From: an uncultured Schlesneria sp.
GTDB taxonomy: Bacteria > Planctomycetota > Planctomycetia > Planctomycetales > Planctomycetaceae
Length of the DNA: 47,716 bases
Assembly (NCBI GenBank): GCA_903899985.1
Contig: CAIULL010000046.1
Coordinates: 1 to 47,716, forward strand
Direction of reading: 5' to 3'
Every line of letters starts with the position of its first letter. Position 1 is the stretch's first letter. The translations under genes and the position numbers were made by a program. Positions 9,416-19,306 of this stretch are shown one piece after another. The notes beneath the pieces are model-generated. The model was not told where the DNA came from, ran no database searches, and saw nothing but the letters and a program-made list of their open reading frames with translations.

Positions 9416-10915
9416 TCAACCGCGTTTTGACTTTCGCTGACCTTCGGTCGGTGCCGTCGCTCCCTGCCATTGTGTTGCTTTACCAACACCTGACGCGAGT
9501 GAATGAACTTGAGCGCCACCCGCGTTCACCGTAACCAAGTTGGACTCCGCGAGTCCCGAACGACTGACAGATTCAACCTGGAACTGATAGGTTGTGCCAG
9601 GGGTCATACCAACCACCTTCACGCTCGTCGTTCGTCCATTAACTGTTCCGAGCAGTACCCGGTTACCGCTGCCATCGACAGTGTAAATGTTGTAAGCGTT
9701 TGCACCGGAAACTGCGGTCCAAGTGAGTTGGACTGATGATGCGGAAAGTATTTTCGCGGTCAGGGTCGGTCCGCTCGTACTGGTTGTTGGCAGCGTGACC
9801 GTAACGACGGGTGAATCGGCAACGGATGTTCCGTTGTATGCTTCGACTTTGAACGAGTCTGTTGAACCTGCCGTCAACCCTGTGATTTGAACAGAAGTCG
9901 TAGTTGAGCTGACCGTTCCGATAAGAGTCGATTGGGTTCCATTGACCTGGTAAATTCGGTAACCCTGAGCTCCCGAAGCAGTGGTCCAAGTCAGCAGTGC
10001 TGATGTCGATGAAACTGCGGATACCGTCACGTTTTGCGGGGCTGTCAATGTCGTCGTCGTTGTGCTTCCCGGACTGATCACCTGATCATTCTGGTTAACC
10101 ACATCCTGTACAACGTAGCCATTCCAGACGACGGTCTGGCGAGTCAAATCGCCGATTTCGCCATTCTTTTGATCGTCGTACCAACCTAACGCTTTATAAT
10201 TCACGTTTGGATCAGTCACTGCTTCTGCAACTTCGTGCGAAGTGACGGCCGTCAATTCATCGAAGGCCGACGCGAAACCCTGAGAACTTGGGCTCGGATT
10301 GACGCCACCCGGATAAGGCAGAACAGCGTAATGAATGTCAGCGGAGGCGCCCGTCGCGGTCTTACCACCAAACGCTCCGTGATACCCCAAGAATGTTGTT
10401 GCGCTTGAGCTCGATCCGTCGTAAACAACCACTCCTGGTTCGACGAAAACCACGTATAACCGATTGGCGTCGGGCGTTTGTAACTGGTGTGAGTTGATCA
10501 GCGCCTGGATGTCGCTCTGGATTGATGCGTCGGTGACTCCGCTTGTTTTGCTGAGCGAAATGTTGTCGATCGAACCGGTCGTCGAAGTTCCCCGGCCAAC
10601 TCCGTATCCGGCGTTGGTCAGCATGTCCATGTATTGGCCCGACACTAACGTGGTCAGATACGTATCAAATTGTCCGGTCTGGGTCGTCAGTGATGACGTG
10701 TTTTGCCAGTCACTTCCAAGATAAACAGCTTGCGATTCAACGTTTTGCAGGACCGCACCGCCGTGGAATGTCACCGTCAGCATTTGACGCGATTCAAGCA
10801 TTTCGATGCAAGCCGGCGCCGTCATCGAACTTGCGATTCGGCGAACTCGCCGCGACTTTGGTCGAGACAACAGGCCACGCAAAAATTGCCGATAGAAAGC
10901 TGTGACATTGTTCAT
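9416..10915 (-). CDS. secreted protein with planctomycete LEPR-type motif and two fibronectin III domains
   Basis: A 499-residue protein. The basic N-terminus (RRVRRIASS) is followed by IEMLESRQMLTVTF at 38-50, a variant of the LEPR/LESR export motif common on planctomycete giant and surface proteins. Residues about 50-285 form a globular domain with IHYAVLPYPGG and a SHEVAEAVTDP motif at 226-236, reminiscent of plant phosphate-induced (EXORDIUM-like) proteins; HEVAE resembles but is not the HExxH zinc-protease motif. Two fibronectin type III domains follow (about 292-376 and 384-468), each with a SALLTWT or SVQLTWT strand and a GxTYQF or GSTDSF strand. The end is basic. AGAGGA precedes the ATG by about 8 bases. 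Confidence 0.72.
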   Translation of the reverse strand: MNNVTAFYRQFLRGLLSRPKSRRVRRIASSMTAPACIEMLESRQMLTVTFHGGAVLQNVESQAVYLGSDWQNTSSLTTQTGQFDTYLTTLVSGQYMDMLTNAGYGVGRGTSTTGSIDNISLSKTSGVTDASIQSDIQALINSHQLQTPDANRLYVVFVEPGVVVYDGSSSSATTFLGYHGAFGGKTATGASADIHYAVLPYPGGVNPSPSSQGFASAFDELTAVTSHEVAEAVTDPNVNYKALGWYDDQKNGEIGDLTRQTVVWNGYVVQDVVNQNDQVISPGSTTTTTLTAPQNVTVSAVSSTSALLTWTTASGAQGYRIYQVNGTQSTLIGTVSSTTTSVQITGLTAGSTDSFKVEAYNGTSVADSPVVTVTLPTTSTSGPTLTAKILSASSVQLTWTAVSGANAYNIYTVDGSGNRVLLGTVNGRTTSVKVVGMTPGTTYQFQVESVSRSGLAESNLVTVNAGGAQVHSLASGVGKATQWQGATAPTEGQRKSKRG

Positions 10916-11160
10916 ATCAAATTCCTCTTCAAATAGTGTCGCGAGGAACCGACGAATTTTGAGGTCAGAATCGCCAAAACCAATACGAAAACGGAACTAG
11001 GGTTAAATGCCGCCGTTTCCGATTGACCACTAAAATCGTCATGGACCTGACAACGGAATGAGATTTGGATGTGCAGCCCGCTTAATCCAACTTACCAAGC
11101 GTTTGATTAAATGTCTCGTATTAAATTGTTAATTATTGTTAAGACTGAAACCGAAAACTT

Positions 11161-12426
11161 TCAACCCTCGGTGTATGGCTGAGTCAACCGATATTTCGAG
11201 TGTTTTTCGAGGTATGCCGCGATTCGGTCGGTGCGTGAAATCGCAACAGGCAGGAAATCAAGAGCCTGCTGAAGTCGTTTATCGGGTTCGGCACAACTGA
11301 ATCTCAGGAAGCCGCCGCCAGCTTCGCCGAAACACTCGCCCCCCAAACACGCCACGCCGAATTTGTCATCAGCACCCTCCAGCAGATAAAGCGCCAAACC
11401 GTGGCTTGTGATCCCCAGGCGATTGCAGATCGGTGCGACATTCGGAAAGACATAGAACGTCGCGGCGGGATCAAGTGATCGAAACCCGTCGAGCCGATTG
11501 AGACCGTTTGTCAGCAGTTCAACCTTCTTGCGAAACTTCTGCATGACACTATCGCGTTCGGTTGTGTCGCGTTCCAGAGCGGCTTTACCTGCCAATTGTA
11601 CAATTGGTGGAGTACACGACAGGGTCGTATTGATCATCTTGCCGATGGCATCGGAAACTTCCGCCGAGGCGACAGAAAATCCGAGCCGCCATCCGCTCAT
11701 GCTGTAGCTTTTGCTGAAGGTGTACGCCGCCACGGATCGTTCAAGCATCCCGGGTTCTGACAGCAACGATTCGTGTGTCCCCTTCCAGACCATGTGACAG
11801 TAGGGTTCATCACTGAAGACGGCAATGTTGGTCCCGCGTAACAAGTCGGCCACGTCGCGCAGATCCTGTCGCGTCATCACGCCGCCCGTGGGATTGTGCG
11901 GTGAATTGAAGAAGATTGCCTTCGGTGAAGGGTCCGTCTTGAGGAAATTCTCGATGGCCGACAGTTCGGGTCGAAACCCGTTCGCTTGCTTCAGCGGTGA
12001 CAGGACAGGTCGCGCATTCCGTCTGAGGATATTCGGCAGGTACGTCGGGAAGTACGGGCTGAAGACCAGGACGCCGTCGCCGGGATTCAAAAACGCTTCG
12101 CAGAAGTATTGTTCGAAAACCTTTGCTCCTGGTGCGACAACAATATTGGCCGCCTCAGCAGGGATCTTAAACTCATGCTTCACGAATCGTGCCGCCGCCT
12201 CACGAAACTCGGGCAAACCCGGTGAAGGGCAATAGTGCGACTTGTTCTGCTGAATTGCCTCGACGCCCGATGACTTGGCCGAAGCGGTACTATCAAACGG
12301 ACTGTCGCCGATTTCCAGTTCGACAACATCTTTTCCCGCTGCTTTTAAAGCCTTTGCCACTGCGAGCACATTAAACGCAGTTTCAACGGACAGAGACTTG
12401 GCAAATTCACTGAGCTGAACCGACAT
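11161..12426 (-). CDS. PLP-dependent aminotransferase, class I/II
   Basis: A 421-residue fold-type I enzyme moving an amino group between an amino acid and a 2-oxo acid. NSPHNPTGG at 174-182, SDEPY at 205-209 and the PLP lysine in TFSKSYSMSGWRLGF (K239) are all present, and the C-terminal FLRFSCAEPDKRL region contains the Arg that binds the substrate carboxylate. These features resemble the aspartate aminotransferase Ib group, but the substrate cannot be read from sequence. AGAGGAA lies about 8 bases before the ATG. The upstream minus-strand neighbour is an unknown protein 50 bases away; the two may form an operon. Confidence 0.88.
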   Translation of the reverse strand: MSVQLSEFAKSLSVETAFNVLAVAKALKAAGKDVVELEIGDSPFDSTASAKSSGVEAIQQNKSHYCPSPGLPEFREAAARFVKHEFKIPAEAANIVVAPGAKVFEQYFCEAFLNPGDGVLVFSPYFPTYLPNILRRNARPVLSPLKQANGFRPELSAIENFLKTDPSPKAIFFNSPHNPTGGVMTRQDLRDVADLLRGTNIAVFSDEPYCHMVWKGTHESLLSEPGMLERSVAAYTFSKSYSMSGWRLGFSVASAEVSDAIGKMINTTLSCTPPIVQLAGKAALERDTTERDSVMQKFRKKVELLTNGLNRLDGFRSLDPAATFYVFPNVAPICNRLGITSHGLALYLLEGADDKFGVACLGGECFGEAGGGFLRFSCAEPDKRLQQALDFLPVAISRTDRIAAYLEKHSKYRLTQPYTEG

Positions 12427-12475
12427 TGTGGCATTCCTCTGTTAACGCGCATCGTCACAAATGATAAGGGAAGAC

Positions 12476-13219
12476 TTACTTCGTCGAGATCGCCTGTTGC
12501 AGCGGACGAAGGACTTGATCGATCACATATTTTTCGAGCAATGATTCACACTGCGTCTTCAATTCTGCAAGCGTCTCTTCGTACGACGTATCAGATTCCA
12601 GGCTTCCGTATTGCCGAACCGTAAAGAAGACGCTGATGTGCTCTTCCGGATAGTCGCTTCGTCGAACCTGATACGCATTTGTCCTGGTTTCAATCAACAG
12701 CCGAGCCTGACGCCGGCAAGTCTCCTCCAGGGCAATCGTCATTGTCGGTTCGAAATTCAAGACCTGACGACCTGGGATTTCCAGCAGACCGTCCAGTGCA
12801 GAACTGACGCCAAGCGCTTCCGCTACAAGTTCGTCATGATTGCCGCGATAATTGAAATCAAATCCCATCATGTAATCGAGAGCTTCACAGTCGAGCGAAC
12901 TGACCGACAACATGTAGGGAACCAGTTCCAGAACAAGCTTGTGTTGCTCAAAGGCATCATCAACGTCGTCAGGATTAATGTAGCCACTACAGATTCGACG
13001 AGGTTCAAGCGTCAGCCACCGTTGATGTCCCTGATCTTTGTCTTCCTCCAAGACGTGATCGCCGTTTTCACGTGTGTAAAAGTTCCGCATCGTCGAGAAC
13101 TGTTTTCGAACACGCTCGAAAAAGCTGAGTGTCGTATCGCGCCCCGCCGGTAATGCCATCTCGGTATTGAGATTCATGTTGACATAAAAATCGTCGGCGA
13201 GCGTCGAGTACGAAGACAT
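12476..13219 (-). CDS. conserved protein of unknown function
   Basis: A 247-residue soluble, acidic protein with no signal peptide or membrane helix. I do not recognise a domain. Segments such as QRWLTLEPRRICSGYINPDDVDDAFEQHKLVLELVPYML (positions about 65-105) and DCEALDYMMGFDFNYRGNHDELVAEAL look well ordered and coding-like. ATG at 13219 is chosen over the adjacent TTG at 13222 because TGAGGA is correctly spaced. Its position just before the aminotransferase gene suggests cotranscription. The 398 bases upstream (to the start of ogt) hold no other gene and must carry the divergent promoters. Confidence 0.65.
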   Translation of the reverse strand: MSSYSTLADDFYVNMNLNTEMALPAGRDTTLSFFERVRKQFSTMRNFYTRENGDHVLEEDKDQGHQRWLTLEPRRICSGYINPDDVDDAFEQHKLVLELVPYMLSVSSLDCEALDYMMGFDFNYRGNHDELVAEALGVSSALDGLLEIPGRQVLNFEPTMTIALEETCRRQARLLIETRTNAYQVRRSDYPEEHISVFFTVRQYGSLESDTSYEETLAELKTQCESLLEKYVIDQVLRPLQQAISTK

Positions 13220-13617
13220 CAATTATTTTCCTCAATGAATCAAACGTAGCAGAGTGCGAACAAGACCAGAATTGAATCGTCTTTCACGGCACGCGGCTCT
13301 AATTTTCGCGGTGTTGACTGGTGGGAGCGGGCGAAACAGACAAACACCGGGGCGATCCATTGTATAGGTCTACGGAACACGGGTCAAAGAGGATGGAGAC
13401 TCCACGGACATTGCACCGTGGGGAAACACTGATTTCCGGCGAATCTGCAGAAGAGTCAGACGAAATTCCGTGAAGACGACGGAAAGTGTCCAGTTCGACG
13501 CAACTTTTTCGATTCCGAGGAAGCCTGACACGTCATTAAGCGACAATCTGTGGCGTTCATTGCTGCGCGGTCTGCCTGACAGTACAACGAAACAAACATT
13601 TTGAAAGGGGATTGGCA

Positions 13618-14229
13618 ATGGGCGTTTCGTTAAAAAGTCAGTCACGAATCTCAATCACCGTCCGCTCCCTCGGCAAAAGGTCATTAAGCCCGGAAGGTGA
13701 TGCTTTTCCGACGCGCCAGATTCTTGCCACTTTTTTAACCCCCATCGGCTGGATCGGACTGTCAGGTCAGGGTGGCGAATTGACATCGGTCTACGTCGGT
13801 CATGCTTCATCCGACTCGATTCGTGCCCGGGCTGTCGTTGATACCACAATATTGGAAGAAGGGGATTGGAATCCCGCCTTACGCTCCCTGTTCGAAGCTT
13901 ACGCCGACGGGGAAGTCGTCAACTTTGATTCGATCGAAATTCGGCTGCCAGAGATGACGCCGTTTCGTCGGCAGATTGTTGAAGCAACCCGATACATTGG
14001 TTACGGCCAAACCGTCTCTTATGGCGAACTTGCACTTCAAGCAGGACATCCGGGTGCTGCCAGAGCGGTCGGAACGGTGATGTCGAGCAATCGTTTCCCA
14101 ATCCTGATTCCGTGTCACCGAGTCCTGGCTGCAGGGGGAAAACTCGGTGGATACACGTCGCCAGCCGGAACTCAGCTGAAGCAAAGGTTGCTTGAAATTG
14201 AGGCTCAAGCCGTAATTCGGAAATGCTAG
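13618..14229 (+). CDS. ogt: methylated-DNA--[protein]-cysteine S-methyltransferase
   Basis: A suicide DNA-repair protein that takes the methyl group from O6-methylguanine onto its own cysteine. The 203 residues include an N-terminal ribonuclease-H-like part (LATFLTPIGWIGLSG) and the C-terminal helix-turn-helix domain: YGQTVSYGELALQAGHPGAARAVG, then the active-site PCHRV with Cys at about 166, and GGYTSPAGTQLKQRLLEIE. The Asn of SSNRFPILIPCHRV is present. The start is ATG 13618 with AAAGGGG 7 bases before it, rather than TTG at 13612. Confidence 0.93.
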   Translation: MGVSLKSQSRISITVRSLGKRSLSPEGDAFPTRQILATFLTPIGWIGLSGQGGELTSVYVGHASSDSIRARAVVDTTILEEGDWNPALRSLFEAYADGEVVNFDSIEIRLPEMTPFRRQIVEATRYIGYGQTVSYGELALQAGHPGAARAVGTVMSSNRFPILIPCHRVLAAGGKLGGYTSPAGTQLKQRLLEIEAQAVIRKC

Positions 14230-14265
14230 AATTGATCTCCGCCTCGCGAAACCTGAAAGCAGATA

Positions 14266-14526
14266 ATGCGTTTGTCCCAATCCCTCTTCATGCTGACTGC
14301 CGTTGCTACGACGGCGTTTGTGATTACGATCCTGGCCATGGTTGCGATGCTGCTGGGTGACCCTGACGCACCCGTCAATGTCTGGTTTAACAATCACGGC
14401 GCCACCGTGATGACGGTTGAAGTGATTGCCATTGCGCTGTTTGGATTTTCCGCCATGGTGGCCGACAGCCGCGAAATGCATCAGAAGCAACATAAAGAAA
14501 AAAGCCCTTCGAAGTCATCGAAATGA
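14266..14526 (+). CDS. small two-helix membrane protein
   Basis: An 86-residue protein of unknown function with two hydrophobic segments (about 8-32 and 49-66) and a Lys/Ser-rich tail (KQHKEKSPSKSSK). It lies 36 bases after ogt and is likely cotranscribed with it. Its stop codon falls inside the right arm of the terminator hairpin that separates it from rpoD. No ribosome site stands out. Confidence 0.6.
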   Translation: MRLSQSLFMLTAVATTAFVITILAMVAMLLGDPDAPVNVWFNNHGATVMTVEVIAIALFGFSAMVADSREMHQKQHKEKSPSKSSK

Positions 14527-14548
14527 CATCGAAGGGCGTCAATTTTTT
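14504..14548. terminator. bidirectional rho-independent terminator
   Basis: GCCCTTCGAAGTCAT (14504-14518), loop CGAA, then ATGACATCGAAGGGC (14523-14537): a 15-pair stem with one mismatch. A T-run (14543-14548) follows on the plus strand and an A-rich run (AAAGAAAAAAG) precedes it, giving U-runs in both directions. It would end both the ogt operon and the converging rpoD transcript. Confidence 0.85.
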
Positions 14549-14589
14549 GTCGACTGCGATCCGACCGAAGGTCAGGTCCGCAAGTCTGC

Positions 14590-16284
14590 TCAACCGGCTA
14601 CAGCGAACACTTCATCACTCTCTTCCACGCCCGAATCATCGCTGACGTCGGGCGGTGGTAGTGGTTCGTCGGTGGAATCAACAAACCCACGAAGGTGATT
14701 CGCTCGGGTTTCGTGTTGAAGCTTTCTCAAAGCCTTCGATTCGATTTGACGAATACGTTCGCGTGTCACTTTGAAAATACGACCGGTTTCTTCCAGCGTA
14801 TAGCTGTATCCGTCACCAAGACCATATCTCAACTTGATGATTTCACGCTCGCGATAGGTCAAGCTGCGAAGCACGACTTCGATTTTGTCTCGCAACATTT
14901 CCTGCATGGCGGATTCGGCTGGGTTTGACTCGTTATCGTCCTGTAGGAAATCGCCGAACGAACCGTCTTCACTTTCACCAACCGGCGTATCAAGACTGAC
15001 AGGATGCTTCCATGTCTTCATGATTCGTTCGGTTTCCTCCAGTGACATGCCGACGGCTTCCGCCAATTCTTCCATGCTTGGATCTCGACCGGTTTCCTGC
15101 CGAATTTGTTCGCTCTTCGCTTTCAATTGCGAAATACACTGGAACATGTGGACCGGAATACGGATCGTTCGAGCATGGTCGGCAACAGCACGGGTGATCG
15201 CCTGGCGAATCCACCACGTGGCGTAGGTCGAGAACTTGTATCCACGTCGATACTCGTACTTTTCCACGCCTCGCATCAAACCAGCATTCCCTTCCTGGAT
15301 CAGGTCCAGAAAGCTGAGTCCGCGGTTTCGATACTTTTTGGCGATCGAAACCACCAGACGCAGGTTACCGCCGGACAGCTGCTGTTTGCCGCGAGTCCAC
15401 GCGTCGAACTTGGCCATGATTCGCCGCATTCTGTCACAGAAATCGGCAGGCGTTTCCAGAACAAGTTCGGTCAGGTCATTCAGTTCGCGACGTAGAATCT
15501 CGGTCTCGTTCGCTGCCGCCACGGTTCGACGTTCTGAAAGTTTCTGGATCTGAAGTTGCAGTTCATGAATCCGCTTTCCAATCTGTTCCATCCGACGCAT
15601 GATCGGCTGAATTCGCTGCGTTCGGACGCTCAGTTCTTCACACAGCCAGGCCAGCTTTCGTCGCCGGTTCTTCATCTTCAGCTTGATCGCAGCCAGTTCC
15701 GGTTTCGACTTGGCGGCCTTTTGAGCTTCCCAGTCGACCTTGTTTTCTTCCAGCAACCGCTTGATTGTGGGAAGATTGACGGGAATACGTCCCTGGATCT
15801 GTTCTTTCCGCAGATTTTCTGTTTCACTTGTTCGCAGTGTTCGCTCGAAAGGTAATTCGTTGCGACAGACTTTTTCAATCGTGTCGACAACAAGTCCGAT
15901 CGCAAAGTCGGATTCAGCGATTTTGCGTCGGAACCACTTACGTGCGATTTCGATCTGCTTGGCGAGGAAAATCTCTTTTTCTCGCGACAACAGAGGGATA
16001 TGTCCCATCTGGCTGAGATACATCCGGATCGGATCACGCGAAGACGACGGGGTCTCGGGTTCCATCATCGATTCGGGGATGGCTTCGTACTTAGGCTGAT
16101 CGTTTGGATCGGGCTCGTCAACAATATCGAGACCAAGATCTTCTAAAGCGATGATCAACTCGGGAACCATGTTGGGATCGCCTCCCTCATCGGGGAGATA
16201 CTTATCGACCAACTGGTACGTGGCGTACCCCTTGGCGCGGCAGGCGTCTAACAACTTGGCAAATTCCGGGCTGAAGCGATGCAT
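14590..16284 (-). CDS. rpoD: principal RNA polymerase sigma factor (sigma-70)
   Basis: A 564-residue primary sigma factor. Region 1.1-like start ([23 protein letters not shown]), region 1.2 ([24 protein letters not shown]), a charged non-conserved insert (about 115-300), regions 2.1-2.4 ([50 protein letters not shown]), region 3 (IRIPVHM) and region 4 ([16 protein letters not shown], then [20 protein letters not shown]) are in order. AGGAGG lies 8 bases before the ATG. The C-terminus has an acidic, Ser-rich tail beyond the usual end (about 30 extra residues). It faces the ogt operon across the shared terminator. Confidence 0.95.
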   Translation of the reverse strand: MHRFSPEFAKLLDACRAKGYATYQLVDKYLPDEGGDPNMVPELIIALEDLGLDIVDEPDPNDQPKYEAIPESMMEPETPSSSRDPIRMYLSQMGHIPLLSREKEIFLAKQIEIARKWFRRKIAESDFAIGLVVDTIEKVCRNELPFERTLRTSETENLRKEQIQGRIPVNLPTIKRLLEENKVDWEAQKAAKSKPELAAIKLKMKNRRRKLAWLCEELSVRTQRIQPIMRRMEQIGKRIHELQLQIQKLSERRTVAAANETEILRRELNDLTELVLETPADFCDRMRRIMAKFDAWTRGKQQLSGGNLRLVVSIAKKYRNRGLSFLDLIQEGNAGLMRGVEKYEYRRGYKFSTYATWWIRQAITRAVADHARTIRIPVHMFQCISQLKAKSEQIRQETGRDPSMEELAEAVGMSLEETERIMKTWKHPVSLDTPVGESEDGSFGDFLQDDNESNPAESAMQEMLRDKIEVVLRSLTYREREIIKLRYGLGDGYSYTLEETGRIFKVTRERIRQIESKALRKLQHETRANHLRGFVDSTDEPLPPPDVSDDSGVEESDEVFAVAG

Positions 16285-16320
16285 GGGTCAAACCTCCTGT
16301 GATTCGTTCACGTCCCTGTG

Positions 16321-16326
16321 ATTATA
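16321..16326 (-). promoter_or_regulatory. candidate -10 box for rpoD
   Basis: A perfect TATAAT on the minus strand, 37 bases upstream of the rpoD start codon. A good -35 box at 16-18 bases is not visible; the nearest TTGTTT is 23 bases away. Confidence 0.4.
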
Positions 16327-17010
16327 GCCTGTGCGGGTAGGCATTCGTGAAACAAAATTACTTCCTGAGAATTATTCGCCGGTTCGTCAACAATTGACAA
16401 ACGCTCAGCAGTCTTCATGTCCAACGGCCAGCCATCGGTTCCATCGAACGAGCTGACCAATAACCATCTCACACGAACTTGGCGCTGCGATCAACAGTCA
16501 CCCTCTGACTAGTGCCCCCAACAATTCAATTGCGGGAACATTTTTGGCTCCTCGCGAAATGGGACAGCAGGGCAGCCATCGGTAGAGACGGCTGAGATCG
16601 AGGCAAAGTTCGCATTGATAGCATCCTTTCTTTCGTTGCGAGACGTCCGAGCATCGGTTGCTCTGGCGGGTCGAAATGCTAACAAAATGAACCGCTGCGC
16701 GCCACGAAAACTGCCCTTTTAGAAAAATTTCTTGAAAAATTCTTCGTACCCCCCCGCTCACTCACTCGCTCCTTTTTTACGGTCCGATAGCCGATCGATA
16801 TTAAACAAGGCAAAATACGCTTAAAAAACGGCTCAAAAATCTCATTTCGCCCCTTCCAACGGTCCACTGACGTTCTCGAAACCGGGATTGCGACAAGTAT
16901 TGTCTGAATTCCCGAACATATCGGTTTCCCGCAGAACATCTCTCGGCAATGGCCAATCGACCGAGTAAGAGGTCCCCATGATTCCTGGATCATCGATCAA
17001 CAATGATTGA
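16327..17010. other. gene-free stretch upstream of rpoD
   Basis: 684 bases in which I see no convincing gene: the few short frames are Cys/Arg-rich and lack ribosome sites. A poly-C run (TACCCCCCC) occurs near 16746. It must hold the remaining rpoD control region. A degraded gene cannot be ruled out. Confidence 0.5.
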
Positions 17011-17967
17011 TCAGAACGGAAGTGGCCGACCTAATCCCTCATCTCGTGCTCGTTCGAAAATCCGTACGGCCACTGCCAGGTCTTCCAAACCTAATCCGAC
17101 CGATTTGAATAACGTGATATCTTCCGCCAATGCACGCCCTGTTTCACGACCGACGACAACATCTGATAACTCGTGCACGCGAGGCCAGTCGAGACTGCCG
17201 TCTTCGATTGCCGGAACAAAGTCACCCGCCTCGATCTTGCAGGCTTCGAGGCTGTCGCAAACGACATGATCCGCACGACGAATCGTGGTCACATCGATTT
17301 CGGCCTTGGAAAGATAATTACTGCCGACCGCGTTGACGTGCGTCCCTTCATCGAGCACATGCCCGTCAAACAGCGGTGATTTACTCGTTGTCGCACAGAT
17401 CACAATATCTTTTTCGGCAGCCGCTTCGTCTGGCGAATGAACCGCCACTGTCGGTACGTTACAGTACTCGGCCATCTCATCCGCGAACGCACGGCGGCGG
17501 TCGTCGTTGCGGCTGTAAACTTCAACCCGCTCAATCCGTCGTACGCTGCAGATTGCCTTCAGTTGGGATCGGGCTTGAAAACCGGTTCCGAAACATCCGA
17601 CGACCCGGGCATCGGGGCGAGCCATATATTTCGTCGCGACACCCGATGCCGCTCCTGTACGCATCTGTCCCAGCAAATTGGCTTCGATCATTGCCACGGG
17701 CTGGCCATGCTCAGCTTCGGACAGCACGAACTGAAACCGGGCACCCGCGCGAGTTGTGACATATGACTTGTATCCGACATATCTCAGGTATTCAGCCGCA
17801 GCCGACAAAACATGGATCGTTGCCCCTTTGGCGTTAGCTCGTCGTCGAGGCTGATTCTCTGCCTTACCAAAGGCCCACTGGCGGAAGGCTTCTTCAACGC
17901 ACTCGATCGCCGAATCCATGTCCAGCAACCAGGCGACATCATCTTCCGTCAAATAAATAGCAGGCAT
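17011..17967 (-). CDS. ornithine cyclodeaminase / mu-crystallin family protein
   Basis: A 318-residue NAD(P)-dependent enzyme family that includes ornithine cyclodeaminase, alanine dehydrogenase and ketimine reductases. Visible: the N-terminal LTEDDVAWLLDMDSAIECVEEAF, the substrate segment VGYKSYVTT with Lys, MRTGAASGVATKYMARPDA, and the Rossmann motif VVGCFGTGFQARSQLKAI near 123-140, followed by ATTSKSPLFDG and HVNAVGSNYLSKAEID. The substrate cannot be decided. GAGGG precedes the ATG by about 11 bases. It ends a minus-strand set of three genes with the TMEM175-like and 75-residue proteins upstream, spaced by 13 bases or less. Confidence 0.85.
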   Translation of the reverse strand: MPAIYLTEDDVAWLLDMDSAIECVEEAFRQWAFGKAENQPRRRANAKGATIHVLSAAAEYLRYVGYKSYVTTRAGARFQFVLSEAEHGQPVAMIEANLLGQMRTGAASGVATKYMARPDARVVGCFGTGFQARSQLKAICSVRRIERVEVYSRNDDRRRAFADEMAEYCNVPTVAVHSPDEAAAEKDIVICATTSKSPLFDGHVLDEGTHVNAVGSNYLSKAEIDVTTIRRADHVVCDSLEACKIEAGDFVPAIEDGSLDWPRVHELSDVVVGRETGRALAEDITLFKSVGLGLEDLAVAVRIFERARDEGLGRPLPF

Positions 17968-17980
17968 GTTTGATCATCCC

Positions 17981-18565
17981 TCATTTCAATTCGGGTGTGA
18001 ACGACTTCTCAATCCGAGGATCGGGAATCAACCAGATCATTGCCACCACAATATACAGCGCACAGGCAATCCAAGAACTCACAAACGAAAAAGGAATTCC
18101 AATGGCGTAAATCAGCAGCGATAAGTTTCCTTTCAAATCGTTTCCAATGGCGGTCGCCACTAACGATTCCTGTCCATGATGACTCACCAGCGATCGGACG
18201 AGCAGCGTGTACGAACATCCCGCAAGCAAGAGAACGACTCCATAAAGGGCAACAGGCCAGGGAGCGAAGTCGTTTTGTCCCATCCATCCGGTTGTAAATG
18301 GAACTAATGAAAGCCAGAACAACAAATGGAGATTGGCCCAAAGAACCTGACCATTCACCGCTTTAGCCGCCTGCATCAGATGATGGTGATTATTCCAATA
18401 AATCCCGATAAAGAGAAAACTGAGAACATAACTGAAAAAAACGGGAATTAGCGGCCACAAGGCAGACAAATCCGCTCCTTTGGGGACCTTCAATTCCAAT
18501 GCCATAATCGTGATGATGATGGCGATCACTCCGTCGCTGAAGGCTTCCAATCGTCCTTTGGTCAT
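17981..18565 (-). CDS. TMEM175/DUF1211-family membrane protein
   Basis: A 194-residue integral membrane protein. The N-terminal helix has the family motif RLEAFSDGVIAIIITIMALELK, which lines the pore in bacterial TMEM175 potassium channels, followed by five more hydrophobic segments and the family's WNNHHHLM. The bacterial members are six-helix proteins of about 200 residues, which fits. ATG at 18565 is chosen because the motif usually starts this way; the TTG at 18577 overlaps the upstream stop. Potassium conductance is inferred from the family only. Confidence 0.85.
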   Translation of the reverse strand: MTKGRLEAFSDGVIAIIITIMALELKVPKGADLSALWPLIPVFFSYVLSFLFIGIYWNNHHHLMQAAKAVNGQVLWANLHLLFWLSLVPFTTGWMGQNDFAPWPVALYGVVLLLAGCSYTLLVRSLVSHHGQESLVATAIGNDLKGNLSLLIYAIGIPFSFVSSWIACALYIVVAMIWLIPDPRIEKSFTPELK

Positions 18566-18573
18566 GCTCAATC

Positions 18574-18801
18574 TCAATGGGGAATCAATTTGTCTGGACG
18601 CAGCCAGTATGAAAAGTCCGGTTCCTTCATCAAACGCGCGGGCTGTCCTTCATGCCAGTCAATAAAAGCCAGCTTTCCCGACGGATACGTCGTCACAGCC
18701 TGAACTCCATGCCGTTCCGCCAGCCATTTCGTAAACGATGGCGAGACGCGACAGGCGATTCTCGACCCCGCATCGGCAGCGTAATCGGGAGTTTCCGCCA
18801 T
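18574..18801 (-). CDS. small protein of unknown function
   Basis: 75 residues, soluble, with no recognised domain. It contains two Trp/aromatic stretches (SFTKWLAERHGVQAV and FSYWLRPDKLIPH). It overlaps or abuts the TMEM175-like gene, so it is probably its operon partner. Being short, it could be a chance frame, but position, start codon and composition favour a real gene. Confidence 0.5.
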   Translation of the reverse strand: MAETPDYAADAGSRIACRVSPSFTKWLAERHGVQAVTTYPSGKLAFIDWHEGQPARLMKEPDFSYWLRPDKLIPH

Positions 18802-19306
18802 GGCTTAAATCCTGTTTCGAGTTAGATCATCACAGCGAATCTCACTTCGCTAAGTCATTCCTTAGCATGCCGCTGTTGCCGACGGGATTCAAGATTCCCC
18901 AATAGCCCGACGCGGATCAGGGATCTTTCTTCGAAACTCTGGACGGCAACACCATCTTGGCTTGGACCCCAACCCCAGCATTCTTTCTTCTTCTTCTTCT
19001 TCTTCTTTCGTGCTATCTGTTAGATTCGTGAATAACCTCTTTTTTTCGACGAATCTGACAAGTGTCACGACGAGGACGGAAGAGATTCGCGGCCGTTAAC
19101 ACTGGTCCATTCCTTTCTTTTTGATACAAGTACACGAGTGCGGAGGTGTGCTGCAAGATTCGCCGCGCAGGAATAAATGGATTGCTCATTGAGACAAGTT
19201 CATGATCGGCTGTCACGACGACAGTCGTGCAAACTGCTGATAAACCTGCATCTGGAGGCGAAGAGGGTGGCGAGCCCATTTCCGTAAATAAAACAACGAA
19301 AGTATC
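18802..19306. other. divergent intergenic region with TTC microsatellite
   Basis: 505 bases without a clear gene between diverging operons. Seven tandem TTC triplets run from 18985 to 19005, within a longer pyrimidine tract. Promoters for both flanking operons must lie here but none is clear enough to mark. Confidence 0.5.

Noticed and set aside
16498-16761. 87-codon minus-strand frame upstream of rpoD
   Set aside because: No ribosome site, Cys/Arg-rich composition, no family resemblance.
19013-19279. 88-codon minus-strand frame between the diverging operons
   Set aside because: Covers the promoter region, lacks a ribosome site and has no recognisable pattern.
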